A stretch of DNA of 31,025 bases, taken from NCBI RefSeq assembly GCF_001039355.2, contig NW_019775923.1, positions 134,957 to 165,981 of the forward strand, read 5' to 3'. Position numbers and translations under genes: made by a program. The stretch comes from Lingula anatina (Eukaryota; Brachiopoda; Lingulata; Lingulida; Lingulidae). Numbering within the stretch: the stretch's first letter is position 1; the number at the start of each line of letters is the position of its first letter. Of the stretch, positions 1 to 8,261 are shown piece by piece. The notes below the pieces were generated by a model. The model was given only the letters and a program-made list of their open reading frames with translations, was not told the DNA's origin and made no database searches.

Positions 1-200
1 ATAAGTACTCTAAGGGGGCGTGGCTACCCAGGCGACCAAGGGATTAGGCTAGTTACTATATGCCGTCAACAATCGTTTAGCGACCCTATCATTATACACT
101 CTCTCTATTGTATTTTCCACCGCATTAATCGCAGTGTAATCTTCAAATGGTCCACGGGGTAAATGTACACATTCTTAATCCGAGTACGGTATCTAATGGA
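1..200. repeat. Dispersed repeat, copy 1 (partner at 15929-16120)
   Basis: The first ~118 bases match 15929-16045 in the same orientation at roughly 85-90% by eye, sharing blocks such as AAGTACTCTAAGGGGGCGTG and TTTAGCGACCCTATCATTAT. Similarity continues more weakly to about 200 (16120). The repeat runs off the window's left edge, so its true end is unknown. No open frame is convincing. It is probably part of an interspersed, possibly non-autonomous DNA element; family unknown. Confidence 0.7.
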
Positions 201-302
201 AGTATAACCACCTATTCCTCGGGTAAAGGTGGGGTAAACAGATGAACAGGTAAACAGATATTTTATAAATATTTTTAGTATGGTGGATGGTGGGTAGTGG
301 TC

Positions 303-510
303 AAGCAATTAAAAGTGACAAATAATCACAGGGATGCATGGATAAGCTAGAAAATCTGTTTACCCCACCTCTCCCTAGAGATGCACCTTGATTCAGGGGG
401 GGGGGAAATAAAGCAATTAAAAGTAACATTTACTTTATCAAAGGGCTACCTGGATAAGTGAGATCATGTTCACCCCTCCTTTACCTGAAGATATATACTT
501 TGATCATGAA
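303..510. repeat. Two-unit degenerate tandem repeat (~107 bp period)
   Basis: Unit 1 (about 303-400) and unit 2 (about 411-510) both contain AAGCAATTAAAAGT, then a GGATAAG block, then a pyrimidine-rich TTACCCC/TTCACCCC block followed by a GA-rich end. Copies are diverged with small indels. A run of G lies at 397-406 between them. Non-coding. Confidence 0.55.
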
Positions 511-645
511 AAAAAATGTGTTTATAAAATTAATATTATCTATCCTTGATTTGCATCATCACACTAAGAAATAATCAGAAATTGGATGAAAAGATTTGAA
601 CTTTGTACTCTTTACTTTATATTTGTATATAAATATATAATTCTT

Positions 646-691
646 CGGGGGGAATCGTCCGGGAGGGAATTGTCCGGGGGGGGAATTGTCC
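646..691. repeat. Short tandem repeat of GGGGGAATTGTCC (3 units)
   Basis: Three consecutive ~15-17 bp units ending in AATCGTCC, AATTGTCC and AATTGTCC, each preceded by a G run. It lies just upstream of the duplicated promoter-like segment beginning near 707. The core resembles an NF-kappaB-type half-palindrome, but similar G-rich arrays also occur in invertebrate repeats, so a regulatory role is only a speculation. Confidence 0.6.
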
Positions 692-1032
692 TGATACCGA
701 CACACGCATTAATGTTCAACCGTCATTGGTGCTACATGAACAAGAATTGATCTTACAACTTAATTTGGTTGCAACCCAGTCTTTCTATTTTTTTCACTGT
801 CTGCAGCCAAACGCAGTTAATCCAGGTTACTTAAAAGTGATGGCTTATCTTAAACGGAAATTGGACTGCTGTTCAGGCAAAGTTTATAAATGATAAGATA
901 GGTAAATAGCAAATATTTTATCAATATTTAGCCAAGGTAACGCTGGAAAATGTTGCGTCGAAAAATTCTATTCATAAATTACAAATGTTTTGACAGCGTA
1001 GCCATAGAGCCGGCAATAAACAAAAGCTGGGG

Positions 1033-1038
1033 TATAAA
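1033..1038 (+). promoter_or_regulatory. Candidate TATA box, copy A
   Basis: TATAAA sits 109 bases before the candidate ATG at 1142 and is preceded by AGCTGGGG. Copy B keeps the same arrangement (TATAATATA at 5527, 107 bases before its ATG). The spacing would give a 5' UTR of roughly 80 bases. The element is seen in the sequence; promoter activity is inferred from conserved layout only. Confidence 0.4.
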
Positions 1039-1141
1039 GTACATGCTTATCAGGTAAAAAGAGGCCATTTCCACACCGGCATACAGCTATTTTGCCTTAA
1101 AATATCTCTCCAAATTCAAGGGCTTTATTTTAGTTTTCAAC

Positions 1142-1164
1142 ATGGATAAAGAGGATAGCAAAAG
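1142..1164 (+). CDS. Candidate short first coding exon, copy A (MDKEDSK...)
   Basis: An ATG in acceptable Kozak context (AACATGG) opens MDKEDSK plus two bases of the next codon, then a strong donor, AAAAG|GTAAGC. Copy B at 5634 has the same exon with one substitution (MDKEDSQ) and a donor AAAG|GTAGGG. Conservation of the ATG, frame, 23-nt length and donor in both copies, together with an upstream TATA-like box, supports a genuine first exon. Downstream exons were not identified. A link to the + strand GBP-like gene 16 kb away is possible but unproven, and no coding exon lies between copies A and B. Confidence 0.35.
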
Positions 1165-1429
1165 GTAAGCTTATTTCAAGATATTCTTTAATGTAGTATT
1201 TTAATAATTTTAGACAAGCTGGGGCCCGGGCGTCAGTTGAATGCTTTTGACACAGACCCCATTTCCATAGATTTTTAGATCGATCTATCCCTGTGGGGAG
1301 TCTCACTAGATTACTGTCAGCTTGGCAGGCTCAATCGTCTGTCACGCCTACTAAAAGCTCTAAGGGGGTAATTAACTATGGTGCGCGCTCGTCTGACTGC
1401 AATTTAGCGTGAACCCCCAGGGAGTTAGG

Positions 1430-1442
1430 TCGATCTAAATTT
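1430..1442. repeat. 13-bp target-site duplication, left
   Basis: TCGATCTAAATTT at 1430-1442 is repeated exactly at 3080-3092 and brackets the LINE. This is the signature of target-primed reverse transcription. The target lay within one inverted repeat of the MITE. Confidence 0.9.
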
Positions 1443-3079
1443 TAATAATAATAATAATAATGAGATTCTTCTATGGCGCCTTACATTCTATCTCAAGGCG
1501 CCTTACAATAATGGCTAATATACTAAAATCATTAAAATGACTACAATATTTTAATCATAAACTCTCATTGGAAACCATTTAAAATTTACACTACTAAAAA
1601 TCAATCTTATTAAAATACATATATATATTTAATAAAAAAAACTTAGAGATATAGACAGAATTAAAAATGTGGGTCTTTAAAAGAGATTTAAAATTGTCAA
1701 AGTCTTCTGTTTTTCTAATAAAATTTGGGAGACCATTCCACAGTTTTGGGGCGTAGATTACAAAAGCACGATCTCCATAACTTTTGAGGCACCCCTTCTC
1801 TAAAACAGAATGTTCTAAAATAAAATCATTCTCAGTATTAAAACGTGTGGACCGCCGTGGTAAGTTAAAACAGATAAGATCAGATAAATATAATGGTCCT
1901 TGTGAATGGATCGCCTTAAAAATAATACACAGTACTTTTAAATCTATCCTCTGCTTCACAGGCAGCCAGTGTAATTTTTTCAGAATGGGAGTGATATGGT
2001 GTGTACTATTGTACTTAATTTGACAAACCAGTCTTGCAGCTGAGTTTTGAATAACTTGTAACTTTTTAATCTGATAGTCACAAATACCAAAGAGGAGACT
2101 ATTGCAGTAATCTAATCTTGATGATATAAATGCATGTACTAATTTTTCAGTGATTTTGTTATCTAACACTTTCCTTATTTTTCCAATGCGCCATAGTGCA
2201 TAAGATGCTGATTTACACACTTTAGATACACGCTTGCCCATAGTGCCATTTTCATCGAGGGTAACTCCCAAATCTTTTACAGAACTACACGTAGATGGTT
2301 TTATAAGAACATCTCCTATGCAAATGTTGGCATTTGCTACATTTTTTCTATTTGCCTTGAACCTTGATGTAAACCATATCAACTCAGTTTTACTATCATT
2401 TAAAGCCAACATGTTCACTTTCATCCATTCTCGAATCTCTGCAAGACAAGTCTCCATAGAAGTGATTGTTGCAGACTGGCTGCTCTTGCATGTAATATAT
2501 ACTTGTGTGTCATCTGCAAAAATAACAGTGTTCAGACCATGCTTTAGTATGATATCTTCTACAGGTAACATGTATAATGAGAATAGGATCGGACCTAACA
2601 CAGACCCTTGTGGGACACCATACTCCAAGTTAACTGGCTGAGATAAAACCGACTCTATTGAAACCCTTTGTGTTCTGTTTTTCAGGTATGAGGTAAACCA
2701 ACTAAGTGCAAGTCCATTTACTCTAAAACGATGCTGCAACCTGTGAAGAAGGATATTATGATCTATGGTATCAAAAGCCGCCGAAAGGTCTAGAAGAACT
2801 AAAATGACATCTCTTTGTTTGTCTAGGGCAAGCATTATGTCGTTGTGGACTCGAAGTAGAGCTGTCTCAGTGCTGTGGCCTTCTCTATAGGCAGACTGAA
2901 ATTTCCCAAAGAGTTTATTTTCAGATAGATAGCTGCTTAGTTGGGAACATGCCATTTTTTCAAGAAATTTACCTAAAAATGGTAGATTTGATATTGATCT
3001 ATAGTTTTTCAGGACATTTTTACACAGCCCTTGCTTTTTAAGTAATGGCCTAACAATTGCAGTTTTGCAGTTTGATGGA
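1443..3079 (-). mobile_element. 5'-truncated CR1/L2-like non-LTR retrotransposon
   Basis: A minus-strand LINE of about 1.64 kb with a 13-bp target-site duplication. Its 3' end (left on the map) carries a short AAGGCGCC-type repeated stem motif (1475-1503) and a terminal ATT microsatellite (complement of 1444-1461), as expected for L2/CR1-group elements that end in short tandem repeats. The 5' end is truncated inside the reverse transcriptase; no endonuclease domain or ORF1 remains. The frame is still open, so insertion looks recent. It has split the MITE at 1253-3107. Confidence 0.9.
1594..3078 (-). CDS. Reverse transcriptase, partial (CR1/L2-like LINE)
   Basis: The frame is open from the truncation point at 3078 to a stop at 1594-1596 (about 494 codons). 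The first methionine is at 2955, but 41 in-frame residues upstream contain RT motif NYRSISNLPFLGKFLEK, so the ATG is not the real start. In order it shows AYREGHSTETALL, the catalytic motif A segment LLDLSAAFDTIDH, motif B GVPQGSVLGPILF, and motif C FADD with both catalytic aspartates. The C-terminal tail has YGDRAFVIYAPKLWNGLP and FKSLLKTHIF, characteristic of CR1/L2-type ORF2 ends. The endonuclease half is missing because of 5' truncation, so the copy cannot move on its own. The RT has no visible stop or frameshift. Function is transposon replication, not host metabolism. Confidence 0.93.
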   Translation of the reverse strand, partial: PSNCKTAIVRPLLKKQGLCKNVLKNYRSISNLPFLGKFLEKMACSQLSSYLSENKLFGKFQSAYREGHSTETALLRVHNDIMLALDKQRDVILVLLDLSAAFDTIDHNILLHRLQHRFRVNGLALSWFTSYLKNRTQRVSIESVLSQPVNLEYGVPQGSVLGPILFSLYMLPVEDIILKHGLNTVIFADDTQVYITCKSSQSATITSMETCLAEIREWMKVNMLALNDSKTELIWFTSRFKANRKNVANANICIGDVLIKPSTCSSVKDLGVTLDENGTMGKRVSKVCKSASYALWRIGKIRKVLDNKITEKLVHAFISSRLDYCNSLLFGICDYQIKKLQVIQNSAARLVCQIKYNSTHHITPILKKLHWLPVKQRIDLKVLCIIFKAIHSQGPLYLSDLICFNLPRRSTRFNTENDFILEHSVLEKGCLKSYGDRAFVIYAPKLWNGLPNFIRKTEDFDNFKSLLKTHIFNSVYISKFFLLNIYMYFNKIDF

Positions 3080-3092
3080 TCGATCTAAATTT
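3080..3092. repeat. 13-bp target-site duplication, right
   Basis: TCGATCTAAATTT, identical to 1430-1442. It marks the 5' (truncated) junction of the LINE. Confidence 0.9.
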
Positions 3093-3375
3093 CTGGAAAT
3101 ACACCCATAATGTCTAGGTTGATTATTTGGCTCATCCTTGGTCCTTATGAACCAAATCGTTATCAAGAAGAACTTTTTATCTATAAACAGCAAAATGTTT
3201 AAAAAAAGTTAGGAAAATCACCTTTAATATTGACTTTGTTTGACAATTTATCTAGGTTGTTAGTTTACGTTATCTAAATCTTGTGTCCGTGGAACATCAG
3301 TTATTGCGACAAAAAAGTTTTCCTTATCAACAGCTTGTTTGTTCATTGTCGGGTTGGTGGGGGTCCACCAAACAG

Positions 3376-4100
3376 CAATCATTGCATCAAGTTACAGAGC
3401 TGGTGTGATCTCTTTAATCTCTCTCATTCTCTCTCTCTTTTTCTCTCATTATTATATGTTTTATTTTTAGCAATGTATACAATATGTTGAAATCGAACCC
3501 GCTCCCTCTCGATGAAGATCAATTTTTTCTTTATCAAATTACATGTAATTGTCAAAGTTGATTTTCACTTTACCCGAGGTTTTTTATTATGTCTCTCTCC
3601 CTTCTCTTTTTACACAGCTCAGAGTTTTGGCCTGTGGCTTGTGAATAAAAAACGGACACTTTAACTTTTGTAATTTTCATCACTGGAAGAATCTGCTGTC
3701 AGCGGTAAATAGATGGAAAGTAAAATTTCAGTTAGGTAAGATGCATAGCAGAAGATAAACCGAACAAAACCCGTTTGGTTATGTTACCATCCCTTTACAA
3801 TAAATGGATCATCACCAAATCCACCGTTTGTTCCTTGTTGACATTTTGGCAATATCTGAGAACTAACCAAGTTCCGTTCATGACTTTTTGCAAAACGGTT
3901 TTAAATAATATAGATCATGTGGAGATCATGCCTTGTTTCAACAGTAGCGTTTATTGATCTACAAAGCTTTTTTGATTACAACAATATTTATTTTGTTGAA
4001 GAAGCTTTGAATAACTGTGGTAGACAGAAAATTGTACCGATTGTTGAAAAAAAATCTTTTTAAAGCAAATGTTTGTGTTAAAAATAATGATACGTTTACA
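3376..4100. other. Non-coding, no recognised feature
   Basis: Contains a CT-rich low-complexity tract at about 3411-3455 and otherwise AT-rich unique-looking sequence. Short open frames are no longer than expected by chance and show no recognisable domain. Confidence 0.5.
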
Positions 4101-4101
4101 G

Positions 4102-4380
4102 ATTAATTGGCTCAAATGTCGCACTGGTGTGAGGCAAGGCGCCAGCATTTCGCTAATTTTATTCTCCATTTTTGTAAGTGCTTAAGTATATTAAATTTAT
4201 GATCTAGAAGTTGGAATAACGTATGTGGACAACCAGGTTCTCCTATATGCAGATGACATTGTACCGTCAGCACATAATATACAGGTGATGCTAAACTGTT
4301 CTGTTGACCGGTGTAAGTGAGGGGAGCTTCTAGATATGAAACGAAACGGAATCTTCATCATTGATAAGAACACCCTAAGG
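4102..4380 (+). pseudogene. Decayed non-LTR reverse transcriptase remnant
   Basis: Frame +4102 reads INWLKCRTGVRQGASISLI (RT motif B, GVRQG), then after stops at about 4170 and 4182 continues in the same frame with VDNQVLLYADDIV (motif C, YADD) and, further on, a stop before GELLDMKRNGIF. The order and spacing match the palm region of a LINE RT of a different clade from the element at 1443-3079 (YADD rather than FADD, GVRQG rather than GVPQG). It is short and riddled with stops: an old fragment. No ends or target duplication were seen. Confidence 0.75.
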
Positions 4381-4911
4381 AAAGTAAATTGATATTACCA
4401 TCTTGGTTTTACCTTCCGTTAATCAGAATAGTTTGATAGATATTAAAGGATTGCTTATATGTATGTTTGACTAGAGATGCAACCTGAAAAGTCTAGCCCG
4501 AAGTGAACGTCAACAGTGATTATATGCAAATAAAACCCTCCACTAATAAGTTAAGACCAACAGGCATATTTTCAGATTCGATAACGGTTGTTGGTGCAGG
4601 TGATTTTTTGTATAAGTTCAGGTGTTTCCACCGGTAAATCGGCTCGTGTTGTCTCAGCACTGTGGTTTTTATTATCATTTTATTTTAGACCCTTCTCTCC
4701 GCCATTTTGGCATGAAGTAAAATCTAATTTAAGTGTTTCCAAAATGGTGTTTACTGCGGTATCTACCCCATGGCACACTGGCATGGATTTTATTTTAAGT
4801 TTTCTAAATTGAACGGAATTTTCATACAGCAGGCTTTCCTGAATCAGTGACCCTATTTTACTACTTTCGATGACGTGAATTTTTCACCAGCTTATTCCAG
4901 TGATACCATTT
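4381..4911. other. Non-coding, no recognised feature
   Basis: AT-rich sequence. One frame near 4606-4650 contains a chance GVSTGKSA string, which was considered and rejected as a P-loop. A T run begins at 4912. Confidence 0.4.
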
Positions 4912-4934
4912 CTTTTTTTTTTTTTTTTTTCCGC

Positions 4935-5158
4935 GCGTCATTTGCTTGTGCTTTTTTTATTTCTTCTGTTTTTTTTATTTCGATTTCCCGTCAATAACCC
5001 AAATTACATTGTTCACGTGCATTAAATATCCAACCGTCATTGGTGCTTCATGTTCAAGAACTTAGCTTACAACTAAATTTGGTTGCAAACCAGTCTTTTT
5101 ATTACTGCATTTCTTTTAAGGTTACTTAAAAGTGATGCTTTATCTTTAACGGAAACTG
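4935..5158. other. Assembly duplication, left member (single N at 5159)
   Basis: Bases 4935-5158 are repeated essentially exactly at 5226-5449 (constant offset 291). The junction is one N followed by a poly-T run. This is the pattern of two reads or contigs that overlap but were not merged across the homopolymer, so the true locus probably carries one copy. It overlaps the start of copy B. Confidence 0.85.
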
Positions 5159-5188
5159 NTTTTTTTTCCTGTCTTTTTCCATTTGTTT

Positions 5189-5190
<2 letters not shown>

Positions 5191-5225
<35 letters not shown>
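5191..5225. repeat. Poly-T homopolymer (about 35 T)
   Basis: Uninterrupted T run beside the N at 5159 and next to the second member of an assembly duplication. A shorter run of T occurs at the equivalent place, 4912-4930, which supports the artefact reading. Length is unreliable. Confidence 0.85.
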
Positions 5226-5227
<2 letters not shown>

Positions 5228-5526
5228 GTCATTTGCTTGTGCTTTTTTTATTTCTTCTGTTTTTTTTATTTCGATTTCCCGTCAATAACCCAAATTACAT
5301 TGTTCACGTGCATTAAATATCCAACCGTCATTGGTGCTTCATGTTCAAGAACTTAGCTTACAACTAAATTTGGTTGCAAACCAGTCTTTTTATTACTGCA
5401 TTTCTTTTAAGGTTACTTAAAAGTGATGCTTTATCTTTAACGGAAACTGGACTGCTGTTCGGGTATAAATAATTGCAAATGTTTTGACAGTGTAGCCATA
5501 GAAACGGCAATAAACAGAAGCTGGGG

Positions 5527-5535
5527 TATAATATA
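5527..5535 (+). promoter_or_regulatory. Candidate TATA box, copy B
   Basis: TATAATATA follows AGCTGGGG, 107 bases before the ATG at 5634; the counterpart of 1033-1038. One-base change from TATAAA. Inferred promoter only. Confidence 0.35.
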
Positions 5536-5633
5536 CATGCTTATCAGTTAAAGAGGTCATTTCCACGCCAACATACAGCTATTACGCAGTAAAAATCTCT
5601 CTTCAAATTCAAGGGTTTTATTTGTGTTTTACC

Positions 5634-5656
5634 ATGGATAAAGAAGATAGCCAAAG
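5634..5656 (+). CDS. Candidate short first coding exon, copy B (MDKEDSQ...)
   Basis: ATG in a good Kozak context (ACCATGG) opens MDKEDSQ plus two bases, then donor AAAG|GTAGGG. It differs from copy A at one silent position and one K-to-Q change, so the frame has been conserved while flanks accumulated indels. No following exon was identified in the next 12 kb. It may be an alternative first exon of a distant + strand gene, the start of a separate gene, or a relic carried inside a repeat. Confidence 0.35.
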
Positions 5657-5995
5657 GTAGGGGGTCTAAGCTTATTTCACCAGAAGATATTCTTTAATAT
5701 ACTAGTTTGAGAAATTAAGACAAGATGGGGCGTCAGTTGTATTTTTCTGACATGATGTCTAGGTTGATTATTTCAATTATCCTTGTTCTGTATGAACCAA
5801 GTTTGTCGAGAAGGAAATTTAGATTCCCTATCAACAGCAATAGCTTTAATATTGAATTTCTTTGACAAAGTATGTAGTTTGACAGTTTGAGTTATCTAAA
5901 TTCTGTGTCTGTGCGACATCAATAATTGTGACAAAACGTTCCCCTTATCAACAATTTGTTTGTTTAATGTCGGACTGGTTGGGGTCCGCTTAACA

Positions 5996-6440
5996 TTACC
6001 AATGTGGGTTAGGTGGTATTATGAGTTAGAAACATAGCTCGAAAGGCGTTAGATTTAGTACTTTTGAACAGTGTTCAAATTATGTGTCATGTCTGTTACA
6101 AATTACTTTTTCTCCTAATCAGGTTATAGGTCATTCCTGGCTTTTGGTAATATACAGGTGCGAGCTATTAAGTATTACAGTGGGAGTGCACAGATTTACA
6201 TCAATATTAGCATTTTACCGTGCGAGAAGTTTGGTTGGTTGGTTGGAACTACTTTACACAGAATGGATGTGTATGATTAGATACTGGGATAGATAAATGA
6301 CAATGGATATATAGCAACACACTAACCAAGAAGCTGTTTTCTTTTATTATCTTGAGTAATATTATCCCTTATCAAGTATATGCAGTTGGTAAGTGTGTGT
6401 AGCGGGATAGGGGATGATAACAACAACACAGGCTAGCAAT
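5996..6440. other. Non-coding, no recognised feature
   Basis: Unique-looking AT-rich sequence. A 70-codon open frame at 6084-6296 has no recognisable motif. Confidence 0.4.
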
Positions 6441-6469
6441 AATTCACATTATACACATCACGAAATCTT

Positions 6470-6865
6470 AGATCAGGTGACCACCTTCTTTTTAAGGATT
6501 GTAAGGCAAGATTTTTAAAATTGCAGCACAAGAATTTAAAAATTGCAGCACGTAGAGAATAGAGTATTTTACCCATCAATCTTAGACAAATTGTAGACAA
6601 TGGACATTTTAAAAAGGAACTTAAAACCTACCTTTTTAAGCAATATTATTATTTTTCAATTCTTGTAAGAATATTTTTTACGAATAATTGTTTCTTAGTT
6701 CATAGTTTTAATTTTCAATTCTTATCCATTTTATATCTCTATTTTTTACCTTTAACATTTTTTCTATTATCATTTCCTTCTGTTCATCTTATGACCATTA
6801 GTAACTTTTTTTCCTTTTAATTGTGAATTTTATAAATTCTATAGAACAAACGTTGGGTTTTAGAC

Positions 6866-6904
<39 letters not shown>
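6470..6904 (+). pseudogene. 3' end of a CR1/L2-like LINE with TAA-repeat tail
   Basis: Frame +6470 reads RSGDHLLFKDCKARFLK... , has a TAG at 6560-6562, then LPINLRQIVDNG and FKKELKTYLFKQ in the same frame. This is the conserved C-terminal tail of CR1/L2-type ORF2, comparable with LWNGLP...FKSLLKTHIF in the element at 1443-3079. The frame then runs through AT-rich sequence to about 6820, and the element ends in a (TAA)n microsatellite at 6868-6904. Truncated, with at least one stop; non-functional. Confidence 0.7.
6868..6904. repeat. (TAA)n microsatellite, ~12 units
   Basis: Perfect TAA repeat that probably represents the 3' tail of the LINE fragment just upstream, since this LINE group ends in trinucleotide repeats. 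Confidence 0.9.
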
Positions 6905-6905
<1 letters not shown>

Positions 6906-7315
6906 TTGACGCCTATCTAAGGATTGTTTTTTTAGTATGATGGAGGGGTGGCAGTATGAAATCCGAAGCCTATACTGCATTGTTTATAAACCACTAGCAT
7001 AATCCAACACTTCTACCCTCTACCAGATTGATTGATTTTTCACAAGATTTTCACAGATATGTCTTTAGATAAACGGAAATTTCAGCCATTCGATTCTCTG
7101 CAGCTGGCTCTTTGAAATGCCTCTACAATATCTGCCACCCTGGAAGAGGGTACACTACTTCCACGTTTGTACTGTGATCAAGTCGTAAAGTAGTCACGGA
7201 GTAACATTGTAGCACGCTGTGTATTGCGTCACAGTTCTTTTAATTGTCGTCTCTGTTACCGTACACGTCTGCACGGTACATGTAGCTATAACAGATACTT
7301 GTTTGTTTGTTTGAT
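6905..7315. other. Non-coding, no recognised feature
   Basis: No open frame, tRNA-like fold or repeat partner was recognised. Confidence 0.4.
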
Positions 7316-7317
7316 AC

Positions 7318-7480
7318 CTTTTTGTTCATGTATAAAATCAAAAACCCTTTCCGTAAATGAATAAAGTGGATTCCGGTACAGTCTCTCATTAGCTGTTGGT
7401 GCTAACGACGTCACCGAGGTGATAGTCTGCCAAAGGAAAATATGAAGAATAAATAAACAACAAAACAGAATGTGATTCAT
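7318..7480 (-). CDS. Weak candidate first exon of a secreted protein
   Basis: On the minus strand an ATG at 7480 opens a peptide with a hydrophobic start (MNHILFCCLFILHIFLWQ) followed by a small polar stretch (TITSVTS) where signal peptidase could cut, then a hydrophilic segment ending FDFIHEQK. A possible donor, AAAAAG|GTATCA, lies at 7318/7317. No family was recognised, no partner exon was found and the open frame is only 64 codons, so chance is a real alternative. Confidence 0.2.
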
Positions 7481-8261
7481 TCACTAGCTTGTCAAATCAC
7501 CAAAAATTCGTGATAGTCCTTTCAAAAATTCTCATTAATAAATAAATAAATAAATGCAAATATATGATTCCGGTATTTCAAAAATTCCATCAAATAAGAC
7601 TGTGGTTATGTGTTAACATAGGAATAAGCTACATAACAGAAATAAAGTCCATTTATCACAACAGACTGTAGCTGTTTATTACCACAAAAATAAAGTACAG
7701 TTTTTTATCATCCTTTGAGGATTCGATCGCCCTTGAGGCCGCCAGCTGACTAATAATATGCAGGTCACCAGTTGCTAACTGAAAGGTGCCAGTGGCAAAA
7801 AATTGTATCTCCGACAATGGGGCAGTTCAGCCGGTATAAACATGTAAGAACAAGCACTCGCTGTTTTTCGAGTATAGAGCAATTATGTTTGTATTACACA
7901 ACCCACACACTATATCTGTAAACCTAAGGTGGGTGGAAGCACTAAGGGCCCTTTAGGTGCTCCTTTCACTGGAAAAATGTTTGTAACTATCTTATTTTAT
8001 GTTTTGGCATATATACAGACTTAAATTTGCAATCAGTAAACCACCTACATGTATATAGTGGACAGCATTGGGTATAGACATTAATTAAAAATACAGGTAT
8101 ATAGACTTACTAGTATACACTGTACACATGAATTCTGAATTCACAAAAATAGAGGTAATTTAGAATATATAAACCCCTGTGGCGAGAAACTAAACAGCTA
8201 AAACCAGTCTGGCGATTACAATGGGCTTTGGAAAACACAATGAATTCTTCCCTACGATTCA
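7481..8261. other. Non-coding, no recognised gene
   Basis: AT-rich sequence with a short AAAT repeat at about 7537-7553 and a perfect-looking palindromic hairpin around CACTAAGGGCCCTTTAGGTG near 7940-7960. No open frame of note. Confidence 0.4.

Larger units (their letters stand above)
1253..3107. mobile_element. 205-bp MITE with ~45-bp terminal inverted repeats, split by a LINE
   Basis: The left end, CAGACCCCATTTCC...TTTAGATCGATC...CCCTGTGGGG (1253-1298), is an imperfect inverted match to the right end around 3107 back to 3092 and on through 1442-1410 once the LINE is removed. The LINE and one target duplication occupy 1443-3092, so the MITE itself is about 205 bp (1253-1442 plus 3093-3107). 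The unoccupied site is seen in copy B near 5752 (CTGACATGATGTC). No clear target-site duplication was recognised, so the superfamily is unassigned. Confidence 0.75.
707..3375 (+). repeat. Duplicated segment, copy A (interrupted by nested insertions)
   Basis: Bases 707-1252 and 3108-3375 align, in order and on the same strand, with 5310-5995 (copy B). Shared landmarks are CAACCGTCATTGGTGC, AAATGTTTTGACAG, AGCTGGGGTATAA, ATGGATAAAGA, ATGTCTAGGTTGATTATTT and the CTTATCAACA region. Copy A has about 95 bp near 870-965 that copy B lacks, and the MITE and LINE insertion at 1253-3107. Divergence is well beyond allelic level. The conserved content looks like a promoter plus first exon (see the TATA and exon entries). 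Confidence 0.85.
5310..5995 (+). repeat. Duplicated segment, copy B (uninterrupted)
   Basis: Matches copy A (707-1252 plus 3108-3375) throughout, without the MITE or LINE. It therefore supplies the empty site near 5752. It keeps the TATA-like box, ATG, 23-nt exon and GT donor. It lacks about 95 bp present in copy A between CTGTTC and CAAATGTTTTGACAG. Confidence 0.85.

Noticed and set aside
1784-2641. Plus-strand frames at 1784-2023 and 2234-2641.
   Set aside because: Antisense shadows of the LINE reverse transcriptase on the minus strand.
4606-4650. P-loop-like string GVSTGKSA in a + strand frame, considered as the missing GBP G-domain exon.
   Set aside because: One residue short of GxxxxGK(S/T), no following GBP residues, no splice sites in phase.
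5083-5316. Frame rich in Phe across the poly-T run.
   Set aside because: Product of a homopolymer and an N.
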